Shown: positions 27,945-35,995 of the stretch, piece after piece | Layout: each line of letters begins with the position of its first letter | Numbering within the stretch: the stretch's first letter is position 1 | Assembly (NCBI RefSeq): GCF_020172665.1 | Contig: NZ_CP083985.1 | Span: 4,128,755-4,192,754, forward strand | Direction: 5' to 3' | Source: [Mycobacterium] zoologicum | Lineage (GTDB): Bacteria; Actinomycetota; Actinomycetes; Mycobacteriales; Mycobacteriaceae | Length of the DNA stretch: 64,000 bases | The notes under the pieces: generated by a model | Seen by the model: only the letters and a program-made list of their open reading frames with translations | What the model was told of the DNA's origin: nothing | Database searches by the model: none | Made by a program: the position numbers and the translations under genes

Positions 27945-28658
27945 ATGTCGGCTGTATTCATCACGGCCGCACTGGCCGTGGTCTGTTACTGCCTGTGGGT
28001 TCGCCGCGACACCTGGTGGTCGCGCTGGGAGTCCGCCGCCACGTTCGCTATCGCGATGGAGGGCTGCGCGCTGCTGCTGCTCTCGCCGTGGGCCGGCCAT
28101 GAGCTCAGCCCGCTGCTGCACAGCTTCCTGGGTGTGTGGAATGTCCAGCAGCTGATCGGCGGCCTGTGCATGATCATCGCGATCGTCGCGAACATCAACC
28201 ACATGCTGGTCCGGCTAGTGCAGCCCGACCTGGTGCGGCCGCTGATGCGCAAGCACCTGCTGGTGCCGTTGAGCCTGGGTATTGCGGTGATGCTGGTGGC
28301 GTTCGTCGAGGCCGACTACGGCCACCAGCCGGACATGTTCGCGAGCATGACGGGCGACCGCTGGGTGAGCGCGTACGAGCTGGCGATCGCCGCCATATCG
28401 GTGTATCTGGGCAGCTACATAGGCCGACTGATGCTGCTGCTGCGGCATGATCCGCGGGCCCGCACGACCGTCGCGCTGTACCTGGCGTCGTTCGTGTTCG
28501 CGCTGGCGGCATGCGTGCTGGTGGCCATCTCGATCTGGATCCGCAGTTATCTGGGCCCGGCGATCTGGGGCTGCATCTGCCTATCGGTGGGCATCTTCGC
28601 CTACGGGCTGGCGCGGTCCTGGCAGGCCAAGCAGGCTTGGTTCATCCCGCAACACTGA
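27945..28658 (+). CDS. Seven-helix membrane protein, paralogue 3 of 3
   Basis: A 237-residue third copy, 6 bp after copy 2. Blocks: LWVRRDTWWSRWE, LLSPWA, WNVQQLIGGL, NINHMLVRLVQ, DPRARTTV, IFAYGLARSWQAKQAWF. The helices differ more between copies than the motifs do, which suggests selection on the loops. Three similar but diverged subunits in a row could form a hetero-oligomer. The operon ends at the hairpin at 28673. Confidence 0.8.
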   Translation: MSAVFITAALAVVCYCLWVRRDTWWSRWESAATFAIAMEGCALLLLSPWAGHELSPLLHSFLGVWNVQQLIGGLCMIIAIVANINHMLVRLVQPDLVRPLMRKHLLVPLSLGIAVMLVAFVEADYGHQPDMFASMTGDRWVSAYELAIAAISVYLGSYIGRLMLLLRHDPRARTTVALYLASFVFALAACVLVAISIWIRSYLGPAIWGCICLSVGIFAYGLARSWQAKQAWFIPQH

Positions 28659-28672
28659 CGCGCGGAACGTTG

Positions 28673-28725
28673 ACTCTGCGTCCACCAGGCGAGCTACTCG
28701 CACTTCTGCCTGGTACACGCAGAGT
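28673..28725. terminator. Hairpin after the membrane-protein operon
   Basis: Arms ACTCTGCGTCCACCAGGC (28673-28690) and GCCTGGTACACGCAGAGT (28708-28725) pair with two mismatches at the TCC/TAC region, around a 17-nt loop. It lies 14 bp after the last stop and 15 bp before a convergent tRNA. No U-run is present. It may be a terminator or a palindromic repeat. Confidence 0.5.
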
Positions 28726-28740
28726 GAAAGGGAAACTAAG

Positions 28741-28813
28741 TGCGCCCGAAGGGATTCGAACCCCCAACCTTCTGATCCGTAGTCAGATGCTCTATCCGTT
28801 GAGCTACGGGCGC
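28741..28813 (-). tRNA. tRNA-Arg(ACG)
   Basis: A 73-nt tRNA on the minus strand with acceptor GCGCCCG/CGGGCGC, D arm GCTCAACGGATAGAGC, anticodon loop CTACGGA (ACG) and T arm GGGGGTTCGAATCCCTT. It is the substrate for inosine formation by TadA. Confidence 0.96.
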
Positions 28814-28857
28814 GTGTCTTCAGTTGTACTGCATCGGCCGAGCAAGCTCAGCCGTGG

Positions 28858-28946
28858 CGGAGGCGAGAGGATTTGAACCTCCGGTCCCCCGTAAAGGGGA
28901 CAACTCATTAGCAGTGAGTCCCATTCGGCCGCTCTGGCACGCCTCC
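28858..28946 (-). tRNA. tRNA-Ser(GCT)
   Basis: An 89-nt class II tRNA on the minus strand with acceptor GGAGGCG/CGCCTCC, anticodon GCT in CTGCTAA, long variable arm (TTGTCCCCTTTACGGGGGAC) and T arm GGAGGTTCAAATCCTCT. It reads AGC/AGU. Confidence 0.96.
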
Positions 28947-29032
28947 TCGAACTCGTTGAGGGTACCGGATCAATGCGCCAGCTCCGAAACCGCGGGTTCG
29001 ATAGGCGTCCAGGCCCACATATGCTGTGGTCC

Positions 29033-30079
29033 GTGACCCCCCGCCTGCGCCCGGAGATCGCCGCACTGCCGGCCTACGTCGAGGGCAAGACGGTGCCGGG
29101 CTCGATCAAACTGGCCAGCAACGAGACCGTCGGAGCCCCGCTGCCCAGCGTGCTCAAGGCCGTCGAACAAGCCCTCACGGGTATCAACCGCTACCCGGAC
29201 AACGGTTACGCCGCACTGCGGGCCCGACTGGCCGAGCACGTCGGATTCGAGCCCCGGCACGTGGCCGCGGGCGCCGGGTCGGTGAGCCTTTGTCAGCAGC
29301 TCATCCAGATCAGCGCCGGGGCCGGCGACGAGGTGGTGTTCGGCTGGCGCAGCTTCGAGATCTACCCGCTGCAGGTCCGCACCGCCGGCGCCGTCCCGGT
29401 GCAGGTGCCGCTGCGGGCGCACACCTATGACCTGGACGCCATGCTGGCCGCGATCACCGAGCGCACCCGGCTGATCTTCGTGTGCAACCCGAACAATCCC
29501 ACCTCCACCGTCGTACACCCCGATGCGCTGGAGCGGTTCGTGGCCGCGGTGCCGTCGCACATCCTGGTCGCCATCGACGAGGCCTACGTGGAGTACATCC
29601 GCGACGGCATGGCGCCCGACAGCCTGGGGCTGGCGCGAAAGTACCCGAATGTTGTTGTGCTGCGGACGTTTTCCAAGGCATACGGGCTGGCCGGGCTGCG
29701 GCTGGGCTACGCCGTGGGCGACCCGGAGATCATCACCGCACTGGGCAAGGTCTACGTGCCGTTCACGGTGTCCACCGCGGCGCAGGTCGCCGGGATCGCC
29801 TCGATGGACGCCGCCGACGAGCTGATGGCCCGCACCGACGCGGTGGTCGCCGAACGCTCCCGAGTCGCCGGCGCACTGCGCAAAGCCGGCTTCGAGCTGC
29901 CGGCGTCGCAGGCCAACTTCGTCTGGCTGCCGCTGGCTCAGCGCACCGCCGACTTTGTGGCGGCCGCCGCGGACGCCCGGATCGTCGTCCGCCCGTACGG
30001 CACCGACGGGGTCCGGGTGACCATCGGCGCACCGGAGGAGAACGACGCGCTGTTACGGTTCGCTCAAAGCTGGATCTGA
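29033..30079 (+). CDS. hisC2: Aromatic/histidinol-phosphate aminotransferase HisC2
   Basis: A 348-residue PLP aminotransferase of the HisC/aromatic aminotransferase group (Rv3772 type), acting on phenylalanine or tyrosine precursors. Motifs: IKLASNET near the N-terminus, FVCNPNNPTSTV, IDEAYVEY and the PLP Lys in RTFSKAYGLAGLRLGYA, with RVTIGAPEEN for the substrate Arg. GTG 29033 fits the family start (TPRLRPE); ATG 29021 is in frame. It lies next to tRNA-Arg and tRNA-Ser and is followed by a SRPBCC gene after 11 bp. Confidence 0.94.
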   Translation: MTPRLRPEIAALPAYVEGKTVPGSIKLASNETVGAPLPSVLKAVEQALTGINRYPDNGYAALRARLAEHVGFEPRHVAAGAGSVSLCQQLIQISAGAGDEVVFGWRSFEIYPLQVRTAGAVPVQVPLRAHTYDLDAMLAAITERTRLIFVCNPNNPTSTVVHPDALERFVAAVPSHILVAIDEAYVEYIRDGMAPDSLGLARKYPNVVVLRTFSKAYGLAGLRLGYAVGDPEIITALGKVYVPFTVSTAAQVAGIASMDAADELMARTDAVVAERSRVAGALRKAGFELPASQANFVWLPLAQRTADFVAAAADARIVVRPYGTDGVRVTIGAPEENDALLRFAQSWI

Positions 30080-30090
30080 GGAGGAGTTCT

Positions 30091-30504
30091 ATGCACGCCA
30101 CCGCCACCGCCACCGTCGCAGCACCCGCGTCCCGGGTGTGGGCGGTGCTCTCCGATCACGAGGGCATGTCCAGCTGGGCCCCCGGCCTGAAGATCACCCT
30201 GATCCGGCCCGGCGCCCCCGAGCCCAACGGCGTCGGCGCCCAGCGGCGCATCAAGGCGATCCCGGGAGTACCGCCGATCGTGGAGGAGGTCATCGCCTTC
30301 GAGCCGGATCAGCGGATGAGCTACCGCGGCGTCTCGGGCATGCCGTTCCGCAACTACGTCGGCGACGTGGTGTTGCGGCCCAGCGGATCGGGCACCGCGA
30401 TCACCTACACCGTCAGCGCCGACAACCCGGTGCCCGGGGTGGCCGCGGTACTGGCCAACGGCTTGCTGTTCGCCCTCAAGCGGGCCGTCAAGAAGGCGGG
30501 CTGA
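30091..30504 (+). CDS. SRPBCC (polyketide cyclase/START-like) family protein
   Basis: A 137-residue ligand-binding fold. It begins with the usual strand MHATATATVAAPASRVWAVLSDHEGMSSWAPGL and ends with a long helix (AAVLANGLLFALKRAVKKAG). A very strong ribosome site GAGGAGG lies 8 nt before the ATG. It may bind a hydrophobic ligand. It lies between hisC2 and a DUF4334 gene in one operon. Confidence 0.88.
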   Translation: MHATATATVAAPASRVWAVLSDHEGMSSWAPGLKITLIRPGAPEPNGVGAQRRIKAIPGVPPIVEEVIAFEPDQRMSYRGVSGMPFRNYVGDVVLRPSGSGTAITYTVSADNPVPGVAAVLANGLLFALKRAVKKAG

Positions 30505-30507
30505 GCG

Positions 30508-30972
30508 ATGAGCGATCCGATCCGCGAGAAGTTCGCCGCGTTCACCGAACGCACCGGGCAGATCCCCGACGCCGAGCTCGACGCGTTCTGGGCGGCGCTG
30601 CCGCCGGCCACCGTCGACGGCATGATCGGCGACTGGCGCGGCGGGGAGTTCGTCACCGGCCACAAGATGAACGGCCTGTTGGAGAAGGCACGCTGGTTCG
30701 GCAAGAGCTTCCGCTCGGCCACCGACGTCCAACCGCTGGTCTGCCTGGACGACGACGGCAACAAGTTCTCCAACATCAAGCTCGGCAAGGGCGAGGCCAG
30801 CCTGTGGTCTGAGGAGTTCCGCGGCGAGGTGGTGGCCACCATGGTCTACGACGGCCAGCCCACCCACGACCACTTCAAGAAGGTCGACGACGACACCGTG
30901 ATGGGCATCATGAACGGCAAGGGCGTGCTCGACGACGGCCGGTACTTCTACTTCTACCTGCAGCGGGTGTAG
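30508..30972 (+). CDS. DUF4334 / GXWXG-domain protein
   Basis: A 154-residue soluble protein. The GXWXG signature appears as GDWRGGEFVTGH near residue 47, followed by the DUF4334 part (DDTVMGIMNGKGVLDDGRYFYFYLQR). Its activity is unknown. It starts 3 bp after the SRPBCC stop and converges on terC with a 6-bp gap. Confidence 0.85.
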   Translation: MSDPIREKFAAFTERTGQIPDAELDAFWAALPPATVDGMIGDWRGGEFVTGHKMNGLLEKARWFGKSFRSATDVQPLVCLDDDGNKFSNIKLGKGEASLWSEEFRGEVVATMVYDGQPTHDHFKKVDDDTVMGIMNGKGVLDDGRYFYFYLQRV

Positions 30973-30978
30973 TCGCGG

Positions 30979-31902
30979 TCAGGGCCGCAGCACGAGTTCG
31001 CGGATCGGCTCGGTCTCGCTCTCGCTGGTGGTGCGGCGGTGCCACAGTGAGGCGATGACGGTGACCGCGAGCACGCCGACGATCACCAGCAGCGACGGCC
31101 CGGTGCCGATCTCGATCCCGCCGACGCCCCCTTCATGCATCGCGTGCATGATCAGCTTCACGCCGATGAAGCCCAGGATCACCGACAGTCCGTAGGACAG
31201 GTAGACCAGCCGGTCGAGCAGGCCGTCGAGCAGGAAGTAGAGCTGCCGCAGCCCCAGCAGCGAGAAGGCCGTCGCGGTGAACACCAGGTAGGGGTTCTGG
31301 GTCAGGCCGAAGATCGCCGGGATCGAGTCGAACGCGAAGAGCACGTCGGTGCCGGCGATCGCGATCATCACCAGCGGCGTCGGGGTGTGAACGAACTTCT
31401 TCGCGAACCGGATGACGCCGTTCGGGGCCTTGGGAGCCGCATCTCTGCTCTCCGACCGCAGCATGTTGCCCGCCGTCAGGAGCAGCAGCAGGCCGAAGAA
31501 GTAGAACACCCAGGCGAAGGTGTTGATCAGTGCCGCGCCGACCAGGATGAAGCCGGTCCGGGCGACCAGCGCGACGGCGATCCCGAACAGCAGCACCTTC
31601 TGCTGCTCGGCGCGGGGCACCCCGAATCCGGCCATGATCACCAGGAAGACGAACAGGTTGTCCACCGACAGCGCCTTCTCGGTGAGGTAGCCGGCGAAGT
31701 ATTGCGCCCCGACGTCGGCGCCGCCGAAGACGAGCAGGCCCAGCCCGAATGCCACCGCGACACCGACATATCCGGCGGACCAGACCGCCGATTCGGCCAG
31801 CGTCGGAATGTGTGCCTTGCGGACGTGGAAGAAGTAGTCGAAGGCCAGCAATCCCACCAGCCCGACGATCGTCAGGCTCCATAACCACCCGTTGATGTCC
31901 AT
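30979..31902 (-). CDS. TerC/Alx-family membrane protein
   Basis: A 307-residue TerC-family protein, whose members are linked to manganese export, tellurite resistance and metalation of exported enzymes. Nine or so helices are visible, with the conserved acidic TEKALSVDNLFVFLVI and IAGTDVLFAFDSIPAIFGLT motifs giving membrane Asp/Asn residues for metal. It is divergent from echA21 with a 112-bp gap. I searched that gap for a yybP-ykoY manganese riboswitch and did not see a convincing one. Confidence 0.92.
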   Translation of the reverse strand: MDINGWLWSLTIVGLVGLLAFDYFFHVRKAHIPTLAESAVWSAGYVGVAVAFGLGLLVFGGADVGAQYFAGYLTEKALSVDNLFVFLVIMAGFGVPRAEQQKVLLFGIAVALVARTGFILVGAALINTFAWVFYFFGLLLLLTAGNMLRSESRDAAPKAPNGVIRFAKKFVHTPTPLVMIAIAGTDVLFAFDSIPAIFGLTQNPYLVFTATAFSLLGLRQLYFLLDGLLDRLVYLSYGLSVILGFIGVKLIMHAMHEGGVGGIEIGTGPSLLVIVGVLAVTVIASLWHRRTTSESETEPIRELVLRP

Positions 31903-32014
31903 GTATCGCCCACGGTAGGTCGCTGGGACGACGCGCAGGTTGCGGGGCCATGACCTGCCGGTGAATGGCCGGGTCGCCGATCGGGTAACGGGTGCCCAGG
32001 CTACGGTTTCAGCT

Positions 32015-32839
32015 ATGACCGCGACCTATGAATCCGTCACCGTCGAGATCAAAGACCACGTAGCCCAGGTCACCCTGATCGGGCCCGGTAAAGGCAACGC
32101 GATGGGCCCGGCGTTCTGGTCGGAACTGCCGGAGGTGTTCGCCGCGCTCGACGCCGACCGCGACGTGCGCGCGATCGTGCTGACCGGCTCCGGCCGCAAC
32201 TTCAGCTACGGCCTGGATGTGGCCGCGATGGGCGGCACCATGGCCCCGGTGCTGGCCGAAGGCGCCCAGGCCCGCCCGCGTTCGGAGTTCCACGCCGAGA
32301 TCCTGCGGATGCAGAAGGCCACCAACGCCGTCGCCGACTGCCGCACCCCCACCATCGCGGCGATTCACGGCTGGTGCATCGGCGGCGGGGTGGACCTGAT
32401 CGCGGCCGTCGACATCCGCTACGCCTCCGCCGACGCCAAGTTCAGCGTGCGCGAGGTCAAGCTGGCCATCGTCGCCGACATGGGCAGCCTGGCCCGGCTG
32501 CCGATGATCCTGTCCGACGGGCACCTGCGGGAGCTGGTACTGACCGGTAAGGACATCGACGCCGCCCGGGCCGAGAAGATCAACCTGGTCAACGACGTCT
32601 TCGACGACGCCGAGGCCTGCCTGGCCGCTGCGCACGCCACCGCCGCCGAGATCGCGGCCAACCCGCCGCTGACCGTCGAGGGCGTCAAGGACGTGCTGGA
32701 TCAGCAGCGCATCGATGCGGTGTCGGCCAGCCTGCGCTATGTCGCCACCTGGAACGCGGCGTTTTTGGCGTCCAAGGACCTGATGGAGGGCATCGGCGCG
32801 ATGATGGGCAAACGGAAGCCCGAGTTCACCGGCGAGTGA
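32015..32839 (+). CDS. echA21: Enoyl-CoA hydratase EchA21
   Basis: A 274-residue crotonase-fold enzyme acting on acyl-CoA. The oxyanion-hole segments are GSGRNFSYGLDVAAM and AIHGWCIGGGVDLIAAVDIRYAS, and catalytic carboxylates lie in SVREVKLAIVADMGSLARLP. The length equals that of M. tuberculosis EchA21 and the location between hisC2 and lipE is conserved. The stop overlaps the start of the SMR gene by 1 bp, the first of a chain of four coupled genes. Confidence 0.92.
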   Translation: MTATYESVTVEIKDHVAQVTLIGPGKGNAMGPAFWSELPEVFAALDADRDVRAIVLTGSGRNFSYGLDVAAMGGTMAPVLAEGAQARPRSEFHAEILRMQKATNAVADCRTPTIAAIHGWCIGGGVDLIAAVDIRYASADAKFSVREVKLAIVADMGSLARLPMILSDGHLRELVLTGKDIDAARAEKINLVNDVFDDAEACLAAAHATAAEIAANPPLTVEGVKDVLDQQRIDAVSASLRYVATWNAAFLASKDLMEGIGAMMGKRKPEFTGE

Positions 32840-33162
32840 TGGCCTGGATACTGCTGCTCGGGGCCATTGGTTTCGAGGTCGCCGGAACGCTGTCGCTGCG
32901 GGCCTCCGACGGGTTTTCCCGGCTCGGCTGGGCGGTTCCGGTGGCCGTCGGCTACCTGGTGTCCTTCGTGCTGCTGGCGATGGTGCTCAAGCGGGGCATG
33001 CCGGTCGGGGTGGCCTACGGGGTCTGGTCGGGGATCGGGGTGGCGCTGACGGCGGCGCTGGCCCGGTTCCTGTTCGACGATCCGTTCACGCCGGTGATGG
33101 CCGCCGGGGTGGTGCTGATCGGGGCGGGCGTGTACCTGATGGAGATCGGGGCGCACGCGTGA
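32839..33162 (+). CDS. SMR-family small multidrug transporter
   Basis: A 107-residue protein with four helices. The essential membrane Glu is seen in GAIGFEVAGTLSLRASDGFSRL (helix 1), and PVGVAYGVWSGIGVALTA is the helix 3 signature. SMR proteins exchange protons for cationic compounds or guanidinium. ATG 32839 shares its A with the echA21 stop, and the end overlaps the thioesterase start by 4 bp. Confidence 0.93.
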   Translation: MAWILLLGAIGFEVAGTLSLRASDGFSRLGWAVPVAVGYLVSFVLLAMVLKRGMPVGVAYGVWSGIGVALTAALARFLFDDPFTPVMAAGVVLIGAGVYLMEIGAHA

Positions 33163-34025
33163 GCGAGCCGTCTTTCCCGCAACCGACCCTGGCTGACCTG
33201 GTCGCCACCCTGAACGTCGAGCAGACCGACGAGCGTCACTTCGCCGCCACGCAGCTGGACAATCCGCACCACCACATCGTCGGCGGGCACATCGCGGGCC
33301 AGGCTCTGATGGCGGCCAGCCGCACCGCCCCGGGCCGGGTGCCGCACAGCATGCACGCCTATTACCTGCGGGCCGGGGACGCCAGCCGCCCGGTCGATCT
33401 GCAGGTGGAGGTGGCCCGCGACGGCGGCACGCTGTCGACACGGCAGGTCACCGCCCGCCAGGACGGCCATGTCCTGCTGGAGATGCTGTCGTCGTTCACC
33501 ACGGCCGTCGAGGCACCCGAGCACCAGCTGCCGATGCCCGATGTGCCCGAACCGGATTCGGTGCAGCCGGTCCAAGCTCAGCTCGCTGCCTACGCCGACG
33601 AGCTGGGCGGCTACTGGGTTCAGCCGCACCCGTTCAACCAGCGCTACATCGACCCACCGCCGCGGGCGGCCCTCGATCTCGGCGAGCCGTCACCGCGAAT
33701 CCGCTTGTGGTGGAAGCCCTGTGAGGCGGTTCCGGTTGACGCCGCGCTGCACAGCGCGCTGCTGACCTACCTGACCGGCACCAAGATGGTCGAGACGGCG
33801 GTAGCCATGCGGGGGGCTACGCAGGCCAGCGCGTTCAACGCGCTGATCGACCATGCGCTGTGGTTTCAGCGGCCGGTGGATCTGTCGGATTGGGTGCTGT
33901 CCGATCAGGTCTCACCCAGCGGCGTCGCCGGGCGCGGCCTGGGAAGCGCCACGATGTACAACCGGGCGGGGCAGCTGGTGTGCGTCGCCACCCAGGAACT
34001 CTATTTCGGGCGGGGACGACAATGA
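33159..34025 (+). CDS. Acyl-CoA thioesterase II (TesB-like)
   Basis: A 288-residue double-hotdog thioesterase that releases fatty acid from acyl-CoA. GGHIAGQALMAASRT and SMHAYYLRAGD in the first hotdog and IDHALWFQRPVDLSDWVLSDQVSPS (with the catalytic Asp region DHALWFH-like) in the second are typical of TesB. GTG start overlaps the SMR stop; the end overlaps lipE by 4 bp. With echA21 and lipE it suggests a fatty acyl degradation operon. Confidence 0.92.
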   Translation: MSEPSFPQPTLADLVATLNVEQTDERHFAATQLDNPHHHIVGGHIAGQALMAASRTAPGRVPHSMHAYYLRAGDASRPVDLQVEVARDGGTLSTRQVTARQDGHVLLEMLSSFTTAVEAPEHQLPMPDVPEPDSVQPVQAQLAAYADELGGYWVQPHPFNQRYIDPPPRAALDLGEPSPRIRLWWKPCEAVPVDAALHSALLTYLTGTKMVETAVAMRGATQASAFNALIDHALWFQRPVDLSDWVLSDQVSPSGVAGRGLGSATMYNRAGQLVCVATQELYFGRGRQ

Positions 34026-35299
34026 TTCCAGAGATCTTGACTCCCGACGGCAAGATTCGGCTCCCGGCCGACCTGGATGCGGTCACCGACGTCGGCGCCG
34101 AGGAGGAGCCCTTCGATTCCGCTGCGGTGGAACGGATCTGGCAGGCGGTACGGCACTGGTACTCAGCCGGCATGCACCCGGCGATCCAGTTGTGCCTGCG
34201 CCACAACGGCCGGGTGATTCTCAACCGCGCGATCGGGCACGCCTGGGGCAACGCCCCGTCCGACCCCGCCGACGCCGAGCAGGTGCCCGTCACCACCGAC
34301 ACCCCGTTCTGCGCGTATTCGGCGGCCAAGGCGATCAGCTCGACCGTGGTGCACCGGCTCGCCGAACAGGGTCACTTCTCGCTGGACGATCGGGTGACCG
34401 ATTACCTTCCCGATTACGGCCGTAACGGCAAGGCGCGCACCACGATCCGCCAGGTGATCACCCACAGCGCCGGGGTGCCGTTCGCCACCGGGCCGCGCCC
34501 GGACGTGCAGCGCGTCGACGACAGCGACTACACCCGTGAGCAGTTGGCCAACCTGCGGGCCATCTACCCGCCGGGGTGGGCGCACATGTATCACGCGCTG
34601 ACCTGGGGGCCGCTGGTCCGCGAGATCGTCTCGGCGGCCACCGGCCGCAACATCCGCGACATCCTGGCCACCGAGATCCTTGCGCCCCTGGGCTTCCGGT
34701 GGACGAATTTCGGTGTGGCCGAAGAGGACGTGCCACTGGTGGCGCCCAGCCACGCCACCGGCCGCCCGCTGCCCGGGCCGATCGCCGCGGTGTTCCGCAA
34801 GGCTATCGGCGGGACCATGCATCAGATCATCCCGTTCACCAACACCCCGCTGTATCTGACCAGCGTCATCCCGTCGTCCAACACCGTCTCGACGGCATTC
34901 GAGCTGTCCCGGTTCGCCGAGATCTGGCGACGCGGAGGCGAACTCGACGGCGTGCGGGTGGTCTCACCGGAGACCATGGCCGCCGCGACGGCCCAGTGCC
35001 GCAGGCTGCGCCCGGATGTGGCGACCGGGCTGGTGCCGCTGCGCTGGGGCACCGGATTCATGCTGGGCTCCAACCGATTCGGCCCGTTCGGGCGGGGCGC
35101 GCCGGCGGCGTTCGGGCACCTGGGTCTGGTCAACGTCGCGATCTGGGCGGACCCGGCGCGCGGACTGTCGGCCGGGCTGATCTCCAGCGGCAAACCGGGC
35201 AGCGACCCGGAGGCCAAGCGCTACACCGCGTTGATGGATCGGATCGCGGCCGAGATCCCCGCTACCCGACGGGGCGGCTACAGCGGCGACGGCGGCTGA
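34022..35299 (+). CDS. lipE: Beta-lactamase-fold esterase LipE
   Basis: A 425-residue serine esterase with the class C beta-lactamase/penicillin-binding fold. The SxxK nucleophile motif is YSAAK near residue 97; the Tyr of the YxN-like motif lies in MYHALTWG, and FGHLGLVN near the end replaces KTG. Order echA21-thioesterase-lipE is close to the M. tuberculosis one. ATG 34022 has its 4-bp overlap with the thioesterase. The last 22 bp overlap the convergent GH25 gene. Confidence 0.9.
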   Translation: MIPEILTPDGKIRLPADLDAVTDVGAEEEPFDSAAVERIWQAVRHWYSAGMHPAIQLCLRHNGRVILNRAIGHAWGNAPSDPADAEQVPVTTDTPFCAYSAAKAISSTVVHRLAEQGHFSLDDRVTDYLPDYGRNGKARTTIRQVITHSAGVPFATGPRPDVQRVDDSDYTREQLANLRAIYPPGWAHMYHALTWGPLVREIVSAATGRNIRDILATEILAPLGFRWTNFGVAEEDVPLVAPSHATGRPLPGPIAAVFRKAIGGTMHQIIPFTNTPLYLTSVIPSSNTVSTAFELSRFAEIWRRGGELDGVRVVSPETMAAATAQCRRLRPDVATGLVPLRWGTGFMLGSNRFGPFGRGAPAAFGHLGLVNVAIWADPARGLSAGLISSGKPGSDPEAKRYTALMDRIAAEIPATRRGGYSGDGG

Positions 35300-35946
35300 G
35301 CCGGACGCGGACCGATGCCGCAGGCCGACGCGAACTGCTGCGGGGTCAGTCCGTCGGCGGAATTCATGTCGCACCGCCCGAAGGGCGGGCAGCCCTCCGG
35401 CAGCCCTCCGCCGTAACCGTTCCCGTCGGTGTACTGGTGGGCCACCTTGCCCGGATACGGCGGGTTGGAGCCGTAGGCGGCGATGATCAGCCGGATGTCG
35501 TCGGGCTTGGTGGGCCAGAGCCGGTTGAGATCGTAGACGTTGCCGTAACCGATTATCCGGGAACGGTTTCCACACCACTCGGCCAGATTCCAGTACAGCC
35601 GATTGATCGGATCGGATTGGTCGCCGCCCGGATTGCCGCCGGACTCGACATCGAGCATCAATGACACCCGCGGGTGCAGGCCGCCGTTCTCGGCGAACAT
35701 CGCCTGCACCGTGGCGGCATTGGACTGCCAGGTCGCCGGCCGCACGTAGGTGTAGACGATCCCGAACGTCAGGCGGCCGTCATCGAGCGCGTTGTGCATC
35801 CAGGCGTAATTTCGGGCGAAATTGCGGTCGCGGTAGGTGCCGTCGCAGACCCGGATCGACAGCACCCGGTAGGGGTAGGAATCATTGACCGGGACTTGAA
35901 ATTCGGAGACATCGGCAAACAGCGTGTTGGGCTGTGCGAGCTGCAT
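35278..35946 (-). CDS. GH25-type muramidase-like protein, phage-lysin resemblance
   Basis: A 222-residue protein with the GH25 lysozyme layout: N-terminal strand ADVSEFQ (DxSxxQ), catalytic-type pair DVES in SLMLDVESGG near residue 97, and the late VAHQYTD strand corresponding to the conserved WQY. Such domains occur in mycobacteriophage endolysins. No signal peptide or binding domain is seen, so a cytoplasmic or phage-holin-dependent protein is implied. It is divergent from the LysR gene and overlaps lipE by 22 bp. The activity is inferred from motifs only. Confidence 0.72.
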   Translation of the reverse strand: MQLAQPNTLFADVSEFQVPVNDSYPYRVLSIRVCDGTYRDRNFARNYAWMHNALDDGRLTFGIVYTYVRPATWQSNAATVQAMFAENGGLHPRVSLMLDVESGGNPGGDQSDPINRLYWNLAEWCGNRSRIIGYGNVYDLNRLWPTKPDDIRLIIAAYGSNPPYPGKVAHQYTDGNGYGGGLPEGCPPFGRCDMNSADGLTPQQFASACGIGPRPAQPPSPL

Positions 35947-35995
35947 TCGGTTACGTTATCGCACCTCCGCGCTCGATGATTCCTATAGTGAATCG

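Noticed and set aside
26496..28202. A 568-codon minus-strand frame over the three membrane genes
   Set aside because: Its internal repetition (RRHQQQRAALHRDG) is the shadow of the paralogous genes on the plus strand.
31903..32014. Possible yybP-ykoY manganese riboswitch before terC
   Set aside because: The gap has GC-rich short stems but I could not find the conserved paired loops of this riboswitch. A covariance-model scan would decide.
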